Below are positions 12,701 through 26,537 of a stretch of 64,000 nucleotides of DNA, one piece after another. Where the stretch lies: positions 495,001-559,000 of the forward strand of contig CAUJNA010001469.1 of the NCBI GenBank assembly GCA_963377175.1. The letters run 5' to 3'. Below the pieces are notes generated by a model. The model did not search any database, was not told the DNA's origin, and saw only the letters and a list, made by a program, of their open reading frames with translations. The first letter of the stretch is position 1; each line of letters starts with the position of its first letter. This DNA is from Effrenium voratum (Eukaryota > Sar > Dinophyceae > Suessiales > Symbiodiniaceae). Position numbers and translations under genes: made by a program.

Positions 12701-13432
12701 AATGAGTGAGGGAAACATCCCCCCCGCGCGTACCACTTTGGGGGAAACAATCATCCCGCGCGCGCACGCCACATAGGACCTAATCTTCCCTGCCACGCCC
12801 CCCCCCCTTCCAGGAATTGCATCAGATGTCACATCTGCTTCTGGACCCGAAAGACGCGCTAAGCAGAAGGCAGGTTCCACCGTTTGACGGCAGAGTGGCG
12901 GGGGCCAGGGCTTCTTCTTTCTTTGAGCGGGGGGGTTGGGGGCATTAGGTTAGTTGCACTTTGAGAGGTGGTTTCCTTGAATACGTGGACCCATTGAGAG
13001 TGTAGTTTCTGAGCGGTGTCCAGCCATTCGGTTCCTCATAACACTTTCACACTTGTTGCGTTTCAAGTGGGATTCATGACTTATTTTTCACGAACAGTCT
13101 ACCTCTGGCTTCCGTGATCAACAGACCACTCAGATTTGACGATGTCACAATGGACTCATGATATTAGTTCAGTTTGTGACTACGTATCATATATGCTGGT
13201 GGTGTCTGAAGATGATGCCTCGGGGCACATGGCTTCGTTTTGGTTTCTTTTACTAGAGTCATGACTGAATGTTTCTGGGGGCGGGGGGGAGTTCTCAAAG
13301 GAAACCGGCATCAGCTGTTTCCATTTAAGCTTTCAACATAAAATCACGCGGCCAGTTCTACGGCGCCAAGACCATCCAAAGACATACCCGCTACTCCAAA
13401 GCTTTGGGGTCTCAGCCCAGATCCGGGGTAGT
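12701..13432. other. host sequence without a recognisable gene
   Basis: Non-repetitive sequence with C-rich and G-rich short runs. No gene or structured element is recognised. Confidence 0.45.
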
Positions 13433-13930
13433 CCGGGCCGCCTTTGAGGCAAGGTTTCGCGAGGGTTCCGCGAGGGTTCCGCGAAGGTTCCGCGAGCGTT
13501 CCGCCTGGGGCTGTGGTAAGGTTCCGCAAAAGTTATGCGAGGGTTCTGGGGTGGTCCGGGCCGCCTCTTGAGGCAAGGTTCCGCGAGGGTTCCGCGAGGG
13601 TTCCGCGAAGGTTCCGCGAGCGTTCCGCCTGGGGCTGTGGTAAGGTCCGCAAAAATTATGCGAGGGTCTGGGTGGTCCGGGCCGCCTCTGAGGCAAGGTT
13701 CCGCGAGGGTTCCGCGAGGGTTCCGCGAAGGTTCCGCGAGCGTTCCGCCTGGGGCTGTGGTAAGGTTCCGCAAAAATTATGCGAGGGGTCTGGGTGGTCC
13801 GGGCCGCCTCTGAGGCAAGGTTCCGCGAGGGTTCCGCGAGGGTTCCGCGAAGGTTCCGCGAGCGTTCCGCCTGGGGCTGTGGTAAGGTTCCGCAAAAATT
13901 ATGCGAGGGTTCTGGGGCGGTCTGGGGCGG
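13433..13930. repeat. GC-rich minisatellite, four ~121-bp units with an 11-bp sub-repeat
   Basis: Units start at GGCCGCCT near 13438, 13559, 13680 and 13802. Each holds four consecutive GGTTCCGCGAG-like 11-mers followed by CTGGGGCTGTGGTAAGGTTC and ATTATGCGAGGGT. The near-identity of units indicates recent expansion. Open frames on both strands are repeat shadows. Confidence 0.92.
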
Positions 13931-16900
13931 CTCTGAGGTAACTGTGAAACCTTACCGTAAGGTTTCACAGGGATCGGCGAGGGTCGAAAAACTGCGCCGT
14001 GTGCTGTTGGGGATATCACCTGAGCGTATTTCATTTCGGGGTAGTTTTGGAAGAACAAACTGGTTTTGCATAGACAACACCATCTTTCTAATACAGGGTT
14101 GACATGATACACCGTCAACAAATGAGTTCTTGGAGTGGAAGGTATCCGTCCGTGCTTCTCGTGTGACATCCCAAAGCGCTATGTGTTCCTTAAACTTTCT
14201 AGCTACCTCACTGAGTTGCAACGTGGTCCTCTGATGTCAGCCAGGGACATGCAGTTCGTCCATGGGGGTGTTGATTATTTGGGAACCCCGTGTTGTTTTT
14301 TGGGGGAACCATGCAACAGGAAAACCGAAATCTATGTTGGGTGCCTCCAGGAATACAAACATCACACACCATGTTTCAGGGGTGTCGTTTTTCAGATTGC
14401 CCATGTTGGAACTGTGTTAAAGGAACACAGGGCCATTTGGCAGTCTTGTATTGGTTTGAGGCAATTTGCAATGAGCCACTACAAGGGCCTTAACAATCAC
14501 GAATGGGGCTGTAAGGTACTTTGAAACCAAATTGAGTTGCGATTGTAGGGGTTGAAAGGCTGAGAGGACCCTCTACATGTTTTTGAAGGGGGACACCGCT
14601 CTATCGAAGTCGATTCAGCGGGATCCAGGCGTCGCCCTGCCAGGATCATTGGACAAGGCCAATATTTTTTGTGGGGCTGCTGGCCCATGAATACCTCGAG
14701 ACAGCAAAGTCCAAGGCATCCCTTTCAACAATTCGTTCGAGGGGGCAACCACCACCCAGGTATCACACGGTTCGTTGAGGGCTTGGTTCTTTGGTGGCAT
14801 TTCATAGAAATCTTCTGGGAGCCTGGAAGAGCAGTCAATTTTTCTTTGGCGAAACACATTGCTTACCTCCTGAGTTCTTGGACCATGGGCCCTATGCTTA
14901 GGAAGACCAGTTTGAGTTCCTGGATCCGATGCTTGCGGTTTCAAAATCTTAATGGAGCCAATGGTCGAGTCAGCGCCCTCAGAATCCCCCGAGTCGCAAC
15001 GCCAAGAGAAGCCCACGAAAAACCGATGGCAGCGACTCGATCCCAAGCGCAATAGCAATTAGATTCCTTGGTTGGTGAGTTTCTCGATGCTGATTACCAT
15101 TTTGAAAAAAAAACATTTTTGACTTGATCAATGGAGTCTCCTCCAAAATATGTTTTTGGAATAGACTAATTTTATAACATACGCAGAACATAGGATATGT
15201 CCGTGTGTATCCATGTCTGGGGCAAGAAACTCAGGAAACAAACAGTTGAATGCTGGGCATTGCTGGGCTTTGCTGGTTTCTGCACCAAAGGACAGCATAT
15301 TGGATGATCGACGTGTCCCCCTTTCCTCGCTGAAGCCATGCCCATGAACGCACCACCTGACACGCTGAAATTTGTGGGTGCTGAGTTATTATCTCGAAGG
15401 GGTTGCGGGGTAGTTTTATCCCAAATAGAGTCATGATTAGGATGATGTGTGTCATTTTCCTGCCAGTTTCAGGTCACTCCAGGAAAGCGAGGAAAGGGGT
15501 ACATAGCCAGGACAAGGCATCCTGAAGACCAATTCTCAGGGTGGTCCTTTTGTGGCCTTGGAAAGTGTATGTCCCCGCTCAAGCTGGGTTGCTCACTGTT
15601 AATCTTCAATCGTTGTGGCAGATCGTAGTGGTTTGCTTTGGTGTCCCGCTACACCAGTGCGGATTGAACCGGGCCCCACTGGCCTGTTTCAAGAGCATGG
15701 CGAAAGCTTTGCATCCGAGGGCACAGTTTTCCGCAAAGTGGAAGTCTTGCCGTGCCAAGCAGAGTGCATGGCATGGAAGTCTGGGCCTTCCAGTTTCAGT
15801 GCACCAGTGGTTTCTAAGGATGCACGTGCCTTCATCCCGAGATAAGGTGCGCTCCGGAACTTTGGTGTCGTGGGCATGGTGGAGCTTGCCCACTGTTCCT
15901 TTCTCCGTCAGGGCGGCGAGAGCCAACTTGGTGCTAGAGATGGGCCAGATTTTGAAGTGGTTTGTGCACGTACCCCACGGAATTTTAAGACGTCCAGCAA
16001 AGAGTCCCTCATTGAAACTCCTACCCAGATCCAATGAAATGGTTGAAACAACCAAATGAAAGCCATGACCTAGAAGCGTTGATGTTCTTGATACGGGCGA
16101 ATGGCGAAACGGTTGATACCTTCATTTGATTTTTGGCTTGGATAGAGAGTGGGTATCTTCTTGATTTGGGCTGATGGCCTTGTCAGGTGACGTGTTCGGC
16201 CTGGACTTGAGAAACCAACTCGAAACGGATCAGCCTACTCTGAATGCCACCCCTCCGAATCCGACCGTGCCATGTCCAAGCCTGGAGAGATAAGTGTCCC
16301 CAAGTGCGAACTTCGGCGAAATCCAGACCAATCCAAAGTAAGCTGCAAGATGTTTCGAAGGGAAACCCGGCCCTGTTATGCTACGGACGAATCCTGAGAC
16401 ATGTCGTGAGACACACGCTACCTCTTGCTGAAAAACACATGTTTGAGGCGTTTCGTTTAGGAAAAGCCGCTTCATTGCAGCCGCAGTCATTGCAAACATG
16501 TTCGCAAAGTCGGTCGGGGCAAGTCGCCTTTGGTCGAACTGTCGCCATTTCGGGGATCTCCTGGAAAACGGAAAGAACAACAATTGCCCAGAGGCAAAGG
16601 CGCCGCAAGCACCAATTGGCAGTTTTGCTGAAACAGACATGCAGCACCTTCCCTCAGTAAGCAATGTTTGACCTTTCACATGTCGAAGACAAATCCAGCT
16701 CAAAAGTTTGAAAGTTTTGGATCTCCGAGTACTATTCGGGGCGGACGGAAGCAAGCCAACGTGAGGTGCCAAGTCGCCACCTTCTTTTGGAGTCGATGTC
16801 TGAACAGGTCCTGCGGAAAGAGTGAACAGTCATGGAAACCACAGAGCACACCTACGTGGCAGTTCCCTGCTGACTTTGATGTACGTAGGGTGGAGTTATG

Positions 16901-17361
16901 ACATGCGAGAGGTTTGAGATTATCGAGGACACGAGTCTCAGGGGATTCCATGCGGATCTTTGCAGACCCTCACCTTACCATCATATATCCTCAGGCCCGC
17001 AAAGGAAAAAGGGAACCTTCTGGGTTCATGTTCAGTGAAGCCAAACCAGAGAAAGGGTGCTGAGTCCTCCAGGTTGTCGGGAGGTGCGAGGATGCATGCG
17101 CCAGTACTTCCAATTCCATGGTAGGTAAGCAGGCATTTTTATCTGTAGGATTTGCGTGATAGTTCCTGTAGTTACCCACTCTTACTGAAAACACTGGGTG
17201 TGCCATGTGTAGTTTTTTCTAAATGCGGATCGCCAGCGTGAGTCGAATTTGGGGTGTTCCGCCAAACAGAACATGTGGTTTTCTAGTGGTTTCCCTTCAG
17301 ACTTCATGAAGAAGGCGGGTTCCCCATGTTAGGAGAGCCCTGTTTGTTTTGTGAGCCAGGT
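13931..17361. other. host sequence without a convincing gene
   Basis: Overlapping open frames of up to 180 codons occur on opposite strands (for example 15541-16059 plus against 15606-16055 minus, and 16230-16772 minus against 16244-16660 plus). None has a recognisable motif, and the opposing frames leave coding status undecided. They may include eroded transposon or exon sequence. Confidence 0.35.
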
Positions 17362-17464
17362 ACACCCCCTCAAACTAACATGGAAGCTCCCAGAAGGCCG
17401 TTGCAAGTGGAACGAAGTCTTCCAACGAATTCTGGGAGCTTCCATGTTAGTCTGGGGGAGTGTA
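17362..17464. mobile_element. short inverted-repeat element (MITE or introner-like)
   Basis: Arms of about 34 bp face each other. A perfect 22-bp core (ACTAACATGGAAGCTCCCAG..., 17374-17395) matches the reverse complement of 17430-17451, with near-matching extensions outward. The central loop is about 34 bp. No coding capacity. Confidence 0.7.
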
Positions 17465-20400
17465 GTTGGCTGTATCTTTCTTGGGCTGAGTCTGGCTTTA
17501 AGCGCCAAGGAAGTTCCAATGACCAGAGACAGAATCGGACCTGACCTTGAAGACCAATTCTCAGAACTCCATCAGACCCTTTGCTGACGCTCGATTCCTT
17601 TCAAACCCGTTTCTCTTCGATATATCAAAGCCTCACTAGGGTAGGACGGTTTTCGCCAGAAATAGGTGCGGGTGTCCACCCTCTTGATATGATTGTGACT
17701 CGATTTGTGAGAAGGCTGGAGCTGCGGACCCCGACAATCCACACATTTTCCATTTGCCATTGGAGACGATTTGGTGTCCCATGCTTGGATGGTTTTGAGG
17801 GAAGCCAGAAGGGTTTTTCATTTTTTTGCAGAGCCCCCCCCCACAAATGGTCTTTTTCTTAAGACTTTGTCTTGCACGTCCTTCTCTCCACGCAACAAAA
17901 TGGTTCTCGCTTGGCCCGCCCGATTCGTCGAGTGGACGCTCACGGCATCATTTCTCGAATGTGCTTCTCCGAGAGTCACGCTGCCCGCAAGCCACGCTGA
18001 AATTTGTTCTATAGGGGTTACCCTCTAGGTCCGGGAGGTAGCAAAATAACGTTGGACTCAGACCTTGTGGGCTTGGACCAATTGAGTGGTAAACACAAAG
18101 CTTGGGCTTTGGTCAATGCACTCAAGTGTGTAACTGGTGCGTGTTTTGGCTACACCCCACTGGCTTTAGCAACCAGAGACTCAGCTTCGTCGACCCCACG
18201 GAAAATTATTCGGCCCTCCCAATGCCCACATCGTCTTGGGATTTCTCGAGTATTTCTTTTGAACAGAGTGTTTCCAAGGCCAACACATCGTCTTTAAATC
18301 ATCAAACTTGGAGTAGAGTGAAGTCCAAAAAACTCGATTTCCAGGTTGCAGTGGAAATCACCTGGGGAGACAGCAATCCCCAGGTGTAATCCTACAATTT
18401 CTTGGCATGCGTGGCCGCGGGAGCTAGGATTGCTCCGACCAAAGACTGAGTCCAAAGGCTTCTGCCTGGCGATTCTTCTTATCTTTGTATTCACTTTTTG
18501 GGGGAGGGGGTAAAGCGAGCGATTTTCCTCATGTACATCCATTTCTCATGTCCAGGTATTGGAGCTATTGTGGACTTTGCAGATGGCCGGTCTTTTTTTG
18601 TGTCCGCTTTTTCGGTACATGGTTTACGAATATATATATATATATGTGTTTGTCGATGTCGCAAATGGACCAGCGGGTGTCAACCTTGGCGTGAAAGTCT
18701 CCTTGAACGAGCCAAGTCTGTCTGTTTTGTTGTTCCATCTGGAAACAGTTGTGTGAACTGTTTGAATCTGGACTTCCCGTCATTCGAGGTTCTCTAAAAT
18801 CTGATATCACCATGTATCAAAGTTTTCCACTTCTTTTGGATTACCAAACCCCATCCCCATGAATCAACATGAGGTGGATTTCGACCCCACGGAGACCTCC
18901 ACTGTTGCTTCCTTGAGGAAGCCTGATGTAAATTCTGACTCCTTCAAAACCAAAATATCGAGGGAAAATCCTGTGAGGACTCCTTTGAAGCTTGCAAAAA
19001 GTCAATGTTGCTTGAGTATGGCTAGCCCCGTACTCCAAATGCCCATGTTTCTTTGGGCATATTTTGAAAACCCTGACTGTGATTGCAAGAATCTCCTTTT
19101 GTACATTTCATATCGGATCGACACTCACACAGGAACATAGATGCGGAACCCCTTGCTGGTTGGAACAGGTGATTGTTCAGCGGATGCTCCCCTCTATCTC
19201 CGTTTCTGCTTGGTGGATTTGTTTTCCTATAGAATGGTAATTCCAACGGGTTCCAATTCTTGCTCTACCGTCACGACAAGAGCTGGTATAGGCTTTACTT
19301 TCAACCACAGGGATTCTGGAAGAACAATGGTTGAACCGAGGCAATCAACCAAAGTGCCTCGTTGAGAAAAGTCCACTGAATCGGTCTTTGGATCGAGCAC
19401 CAGGCATGAAGACAGCTTGTGACGATTGGGTCTTTGGAGCAATCGTTTCGGATGAAGAACAAAGGGTTGCACGTGTTGCCAAGCGGTGATTGGTGTTTTG
19501 TCACTGCTGTCCGGTGATTCTACCTGCTTTGAACCAAGATACCCGTGAAGCTGTCTAAAGCGTTGTCGTAGAACCAACGGCGCAATCGTCAGCCAACGGT
19601 TTGGGACACCAGTCTGGCAGAATGCCGGTTGCAGGTCTCCAAGCCTGAATCGTTGTTGCGTTGTTTGGCCCAACGGCGAAATCAACTTCGTTTCTGAAGC
19701 TTCGAGGCTTCGAGCCGGAGTGCTTCATAGGTGGCTTGCATTCTGGTTTTGAGCTGCATGAGGTCGCAGGTGGTTTTGGCCCTGTTCAAAGCTGGCCTTT
19801 TGGTTTTCCAAGTATTTGGTTCATATTTAGTCATGTCCTTTGGGCAACGAGGTGCCAGTTGGATTTGAAGCGTTCCAGTGTGAGTTCATGTTTTGCACAT
19901 CGACTTGTTCGCCCTCCAGTTCACCAGTTGCTTTTCATGCGCCTTCAGTTCTTCAGTTTCCGCTAGTAGGTAAGGGGGAACATCATGTATAGTGGTGACC
20001 TGGAAGCGCCGGGTTGCTTTGGCTTGCTTTCAAGCACAGTAGCGTGAGGGCGTGAATGGAATTTTTGAGGGAGGGTTGTTTTGTTAGACTTTTCTTGTGT
20101 GCCTGTAGCTGCTTGACGTTTGCATTGTCGAGCCCGGAATACCGGCGTGGATTAGTTTGGGGGGCGATTCCTCAAGAAGTGACCCAGGCTCCCTCAAAGG
20201 GACATCCCCGGTCAAGTCAACTAGGGGTTTATTGCTGCTGGGTTCCCATTAGGGCAACACAGAGGCAGGGCCCCTCGCAGGAAACGTTAGGAGTGAACAA
20301 CATCACCCAATAGTCGCTGATGTAGCGGATCGCCTTCTGAAGCAGGTTGGGTTCCCCGCTAAACATGTTCAACGAAAGGTTCTTCTACCAGGGTTGGTTG

Positions 20401-22614
20401 CAACATTTGTGGGTCAGATCTGTTCTTCTTGGACAGGTGGTTTGGATTGGCGGTTCGGGATTTGAACCCCTGGTTTTGTAGGGGTAAATTGGAAAGCCTT
20501 TCCCCTGGCCTCCACACCACGAATTCGGGGGAAGCATCTGCTAAGCTGATCTCTTGTCCTTCCTGAACCTGTCCTGTGGGTCAACGTTTGGTACGGGCTT
20601 ATATCCATAGGCTGTTGACTAAACATATTAAAGAACAGGTTTGAATCCTATAGGGTTGAACGACCAAGTTTGGGAATTCAGAGAAACCCACAGCCAGGTG
20701 GGCTTGTTTCTTGAGGGTACCTCTTCAATATTATTTTGATTTAAAGGGAAGCCAACAGTTTTGGGGGGATCCGGACGGCGGATTTGTCGTTGTTTTCAAC
20801 AAACAGGTTGGAAGACACCCAGTGCCGCACCCGTTGTTCGGCCTTAGGACTTCTCGGGTCCGATTTATTCTCCTTTGCGGTCTTGACCCTTTTTGGTTGA
20901 CCCCCAAAGGTCAGAATCGGAGACTCCAGGTTTATGGTTGACTGTAGCTTCAATTCGCAGCTCGAAGCCATAGAGCGTCAAAAAAAGAAGAGTTCGACGC
21001 GTTTCGAATGGCCGGTGCTGGAGTGGAGCTCAGCACTGTGCTGCTCAAAAAGGCGCTTGAAACCGCATTACGGGTGCTCTGCGAATTTCTTCTGGGGCAA
21101 TGCATCGGCTGTTCTCCCCTGATTTCCGTTTGGTGGTTTTGGGGGCGGAAACCATTTTATGAGCAAACCAAGGTGGGTAGTGTTGGTTTTCCGTTTACCC
21201 GCTTAAGAGCATGTTTAGAAGCCCAATGAAAGACAACCAGTGCTTTTACCTAGCAAAAATATGCGAAAATAGCATTCCAATGGAAGTGGCCCGGCCGTAT
21301 ATCAATAAGCATTCCTGAAGAACTGATCCACAATCAAGATCGACTCCGGTAGTTGAAGGGCAAAGGACAATCACCAGTGAATCACCAGAGCACTTTGTTT
21401 TGTGTGGAACTATCCACACTCGGATCTATTTTTACAATTTCTTTTGTGCAGACCACGTTGGGACCACGTTTTGATTGTGACTCACCTTGGCAATGGAGTT
21501 TCGGCCTGCTCCGCAATGATGTTTGTAGCAGGTCTGAGTATGACTATATGAAACAGTATTTGAACATATCAAGTTTCAGGGTTGGAGCTGGTCAATGAAC
21601 TATTGGAGCAGAATGACCTACGCGTTGACTTGGAATCGTAGTTCGTTCACTTTCAATATGCGTGCGTGTGTTTTCTCAGAAGTACTTTTTTGGGGGATGA
21701 TTTAACGGGAAAACCAAAGCAGCCCCTGTTGCGAGTCCCCTATTTTGACAGAGGCCTGTGATTAAAGGCGGATCGGAACCCGAAGCTTTTATGCTGAGTT
21801 CACTTTGGTTGAAGATCCATCTAGTTGCACACATAGTTTTCACTTTGTTGCGAATCCACTCGGAAAATGAGGAGGGGCATGTGGATTTCTCTTCTTTTCC
21901 AGGCCCCTTGAAAAAGCACCCAACTCAACGCGCTGAACCCTGAACTCCTGGACTTCTCACCCGCATGAACGATTCAAAGTCCGTTTTGGCCATTTTGTAG
22001 CTGGTTACCTGGTATTATGCTGCTTTTGTTTATTGTGAAGCCTATGTGAACTTGTAGCATTTTAAGGACAAATTGGAGTTTTCTTTTGGGTGATGTTCAA
22101 CGGGAAATATAAGGGACCCTGCACCTCTTTGCGGTCTGTCGGAAGCGTGCGAGGTTTCCTTAAGGGGTGGCTGTCATGGTGTTACTTGTTTCTGGACTGA
22201 TTGGCAAGATCATTTTGGTATAAGAAAACACGGGACCCTCAAAATTTGGGGTTTTCCTAAATCATCCGAAAGGGATTTGTTGGCAACGCAGGACATTGCC
22301 AGACCCGTTTGCCATTGCCCCGGCATTGCGCCCTTCAGAATTCGTTGGAATCGAGCAGCGAAAGGCGGTTTTTCGTCCTTCGGCTTAGGTGTTCATGTTT
22401 TTTAAAGGGACTTCAGGATCCCTGTCTGAATTCGGGTGCGTTCATCTTCCAGCACCTTGCACCCGGACTTGATTGTCCTGCTTCTTGCTTTCGAGCAAAC
22501 AGAGCGCTCGCTGTAGCAAGCAGCACGGGCAGGCATAGCACGGCAAAGCGAACAGGAAGTTTAAATCGGCAACGTGCAGGATTTGTTTGGGACAAGGTGT
22601 TGTTCTAAGCGTGT
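17465..22614. other. host sequence without a recognisable gene
   Basis: Over 5 kb of mixed-composition sequence with only short, unconvincing open frames, and a small TA run near 18632. Nothing is recognised. Confidence 0.4.
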
Positions 22615-22707
22615 TTCTATTGCACCCTCGGTTCTTTGTGGGGAATTGATCCCAAGGTGGTCCACAAGGAGGGTGATTTCACGGTTCAATCCTGGGGTGC
22701 AATAGAA
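22615..22707. mobile_element. 93-bp inverted-repeat element
   Basis: A 13-bp arm TTCTATTGCACCC (22615-22627) matches the reverse complement GGGTGCAATAGAA (22695-22707). A second small inverted pair (TTGTGG...CCACAA) lies inside. Non-coding, MITE-like. Confidence 0.6.
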
Positions 22708-24505
22708 CAATCTTTGGTTGTTTAGACTTTGCATGATTGCGGGACCATTTTGCCGCTGTTCATAGATTCGCCTTGCCCACGTGACAAGAGACAAAGTGCA
22801 GTGTAGCGGATCCTTCCCTGCGAGTGAGATGCGTCAAGAGGCCGCGCGTGGGTCTTGCGCCCTCGGGAGCAGCATGGACTCCAACAAAGAAACAGAAGCT
22901 GAAAGAAGGCTGGGCTTTTCTTCAAAACGTGCTTCTATTCTTCGGTCAATGAATCCAACATCTGAAACAAACCTCTAAATGTGAAATCAACATCTTCATT
23001 TGTTCTAAATATGCAACCAAATCTGCACATGCTATTTTCAGTGTACTGCACATGGCCAAGAAGCGATGGAAGGTATCGAGAGCAGAGGAAGAAACTAGGG
23101 GATGATACCATAGGAATCGCCCCGCAGGAGTTTCTTATGAGCATTGCCTTGAGTAAACAACATCATAAAGCATCCAAAATGGTTCTTTCCTTGTGCTGTG
23201 TGAAGTTGCCAGACATACAAGTTTTCTATGTGCCCCAGTGATCCCGGAAAGAAAGTGGAACCCGCGGTTTACCTTTGGGGAATTCATCAGGACCGCTCCG
23301 AGCAAAAAACATGGGCCAGCGCAGCACAAAGCTGACTAGTCCAAAAACGCTCGAGCTTTTGAACTTTTATTCGGTGCCTTCATCGGGCTTGATTCAAACA
23401 CAACCACTTTGTGTAAATATCCGTACCCGATGTTAGTGGCTGGAACTGAAGTAACTTGTAACACGGGGGTTGGAACCTTCAGTGTTCCACTGGGACAAAA
23501 GTAAAGTCCAACCGCCCAGTGAGAAAGTCCTGCGCGGAGCTTCGGCTTCCTTCACTTGGCTTAAAACGAGGCGGGCCTTTCGTTTGTGTTTCTCTTTCTT
23601 CTTCTTTTTTTTGGGGGGGGCTTCCAGAAAGCTGTATCCCATGCAAGGGAAAGCCTGTAAGCTGGGTTTGTATGTTGCTTATTGTTTGGACCCGCTGGTT
23701 GAAAGGGAAAGGACATTTGACACATAATTACCCACGAACATCGTCGTATCAATGTTTGAACCAACAGACCATGGGTGCAACGAACGCGCGCCTCACGTGA
23801 ACTGGTGCGCAACGGGGGTTTACGTGTGCCGGGACAGGCCTGGCGAGATGGGGGCGTCTCATGCCTCTTGTTCTTGGCATGGTCCATGTTGTTCATTTGT
23901 TTTTGTTTGTTCTGTTTATTTTTTGTGGGAGGGGGAATCCCGAGAAGGGGCTGCAAACATCCGTTTTTTGCCACCATACCAATGGGTGGAACGCTTGTCT
24001 TGATTGGAGTCGAGGTTGTTTGCTGCCTCGCGTTGAATCTGTGAACCAGCATGTTCACTGCTCACCCGTGAATTGCAAGTGGAATTCCGGCGCGTTTGGA
24101 GCTTTTTGGGCCAATCCATACAGCAGTTTCGCTTGGGTATTTCTGCAAAGCCACCCAAAAAGGGTCCCTCAAACAAGACCCTCGTGAGCCTTGCGGGGCT
24201 TGGAGCACAAAGGGGTTTGTATTTCGAGGGTTATGGAAGAATAGCAGTTCGTGCTAGGGTTTTCTCATGTGGAATGGCCCTCTTTCTGAGTGTTCCTTCG
24301 TTGCAAAACCCGCCGTCAGATGTTGAGGTACCCTCCTGTCCAGGTTGCCATGAAACCCGGCGGGTCCGTGAAATTATTGGAAAAGGGGTCTTTCAGGACC
24401 CTGAAAGGTTATGTTCCATGCTAGTGGACAGGAGTGTAGTTGGTGTCGCTCTCAGCCGTAGGGAGATTCAAGTTTTTGGGGTGTACCTGTGGGGTTTCCT
24501 CCCAG
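22708..24505. other. host sequence without a recognisable gene
   Basis: Unique-looking sequence. Short open frames occur on both strands and no motif is recognised. Confidence 0.4.
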
Positions 24506-24533
24506 GCAACATGGGGGGTCCCCCCCATGTTGC
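24506..24533. repeat. near-perfect 28-bp palindrome
   Basis: GCAACATGGGGGG, a 2-nt spacer and CCCCCCATGTTGC form a 13-bp perfect stem. The flanking GTTTCC and GGGAAAC add partial symmetry. It resembles the other hairpin elements in the flanks. Confidence 0.75.
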
Positions 24534-26051
24534 AAGGGAAACAGAAGGACATCCCTGAATTTGAGTCGTAATCTCAGCATGCCTGCAGCCTCCATGACTC
24601 TGAGAAATGGTTGTCCTTGCCCCGGGAAGTTGCCTGACAAAAATGGGAGCGGTTTCGAGGATCCAACAGTTGGTTTCAAAAGGGATGGATTAGATCCCCA
24701 AACCCAATCCAGACCAATAAAGAATCCGATTTGGTCAATTCTCGAACATAATTTCTGCAACAAATGGAGATGTTGGTTTCCGTTTACACCAGGGTGATAA
24801 AGGTACCCTCAAGTAAGAAAAGCATGGTAACCCGATGCAACCTCGCACTTTTTTCAGATGTTCAGCCAGTGTCAGTTTAGGGCCTGCGGTCGCAATGGAG
24901 TGGGTCCCACCATTGTCCATGTTTTTGGGGAGAGACCCCTCAAAACCATGTTCAAAAAGAAACTGGGCGTCTGGGTTTTTTCAGGTCTTTCGGGGTTCGA
25001 ACAGTTTCGAGCGGGCCATTTCACATAGGTGTTTGTCAAGCAAGGCATGCATGTGTTTGTCGCCATTCTGCTGGCGCTTGCTTGATCATGTTGATCAATT
25101 TTTACCCCTGGGTTACTAGGTGTCCTTTTCTGGGATGGCGCTGGTTTAGATTGGTTAGATGCCCCAGTACTCACGGGCATCGATTGTTTCCAACGGGTCA
25201 CCTATGTTGGTACCTGTGAAGTGTCCAAACTCGTTTTTGTTGCCAGGTGTTTTTCTCTTCGGGCCACATAATTTCAAGTTTTTTCTGAGTCAACCCCTCA
25301 CTGACACGACCCCTTGATCCACCAAGCTTCGAGGGAACGCGGGACACACTAATTGAGGATGGACAAACAGTTTTCAACCCTTATTTTCCCCTGGTTTAAA
25401 GGAGAACCTTGGCTTTCACATCACTCAAGTTGCTGTCAACAGTGAGGCTCTCCCGTGAACCCTTTGCAGTCTTCGCAATCCTGCGATGTAATCGGCTGCT
25501 CAAAGACCGCCGACGGACCCTTTGTGGAAAGCCCACGTCGGAGCATCGTGCCATTTGGCCCGTGTCGACTGGCCGAGATGGCCAGGACTGAACGACTGAA
25601 CTATAACTGGTAGCTTGGGCTGGATTCTCCCCACGCAATCCCTGATGTGGAGAGATGCGACAAGTTTCGCGCCAAACATTTGGCCGAATGCAGGAAGTTA
25701 TACGAGAAGTGTTGCGAGAAGTTTTGCGTTGCGCCGTTTCACAACCTTGCGGGTGTTTCAACAGCTGGGTCTGGAGGAGAGCAGAGAAGTTCGATCTCCG
25801 CTTTCGAAGCTCGTGACTTGTCATACTGTTAAGGGTGACCCCCGCATGTTTGCAATCCTGGCGGATTCATGTGTGTCTCTTAAAGTACGGCTGTGAAGCG
25901 AGAAGAAAAGCAACCGGCTTAAGCTATTGGAGGTTCCTCTTTTGTACTTTGATGTGACTGAATCGCCCCAAGACCTTGTTGGAAACACCTACCAAAGATC
26001 GACGTCTTGCTCGTTCGGGGGGATCGGAGCAACGTTTTAAAAAACCACCGC
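24534..26051. other. host sequence up to the integration site
   Basis: No confident gene. Open frames at 25396-25824 (minus) and 25615-25896 (plus) compete and carry no recognised motif. The integrated element begins at 26057. Confidence 0.4.
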
Positions 26052-26056
26052 GGATC
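26052..26056. repeat. target-site duplication, left copy (GGATC)
   Basis: GGATC immediately precedes the first base of the left terminal inverted repeat. The same five bases follow the last base of the right repeat at 47212-47216. A 5-6 bp duplication is expected for rve-integrase elements. Confidence 0.85.
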
Positions 26057-26537
26057 AGTAGTCGGGGGCCTCGCCTAGCAATAAATTGCTTTCATACATA
26101 CACCCCCCCCTACATGTTTTTTCATCTTCCATCTTCTACCCTTATTCGTTTTCATCATTTTTCTACATTCCTTTCTGTCCATCTCATCCGTTTTTTTATC
26201 ATCATTTTTTCCAAAATTTTTGCCATCCTTTTCTCCTTTCTCCTCGCCTCATTCATTTCACCAACTACCCTTCAAAATGTCATTTCCTCAATCTCCTCAC
26301 CTCATCCATTTCAAAAAAATAAATTTTGCAAAATATATGGCACAAAATATTTGTCATCAAAAAATATTCGAACTGTCTAAAAACGATTTGTCCATTTCTC
26401 GGACAAAAAATAGAACAGCAACAACATCACTCCCCTCCTTCGTTTCATCACTTTTATCATATATTTTTAATAGGCGTGGTCCTCCTTGTAGGATTTAGGG
26501 TGGTTAATACCAAAATCATCACTCCTAACCAGTAAAT

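Noticed and set aside
13333..13941. Overlapping Arg/Pro-rich frames of up to 165 codons on both strands
   Set aside because: They are shadows of the 121-bp minisatellite; both strands are open because of unit composition.
15541..16772. Opposed open frames of 138-180 codons
   Set aside because: Both strands are open, with no recognisable motif or splice pattern, so I cannot choose a strand or support a gene.
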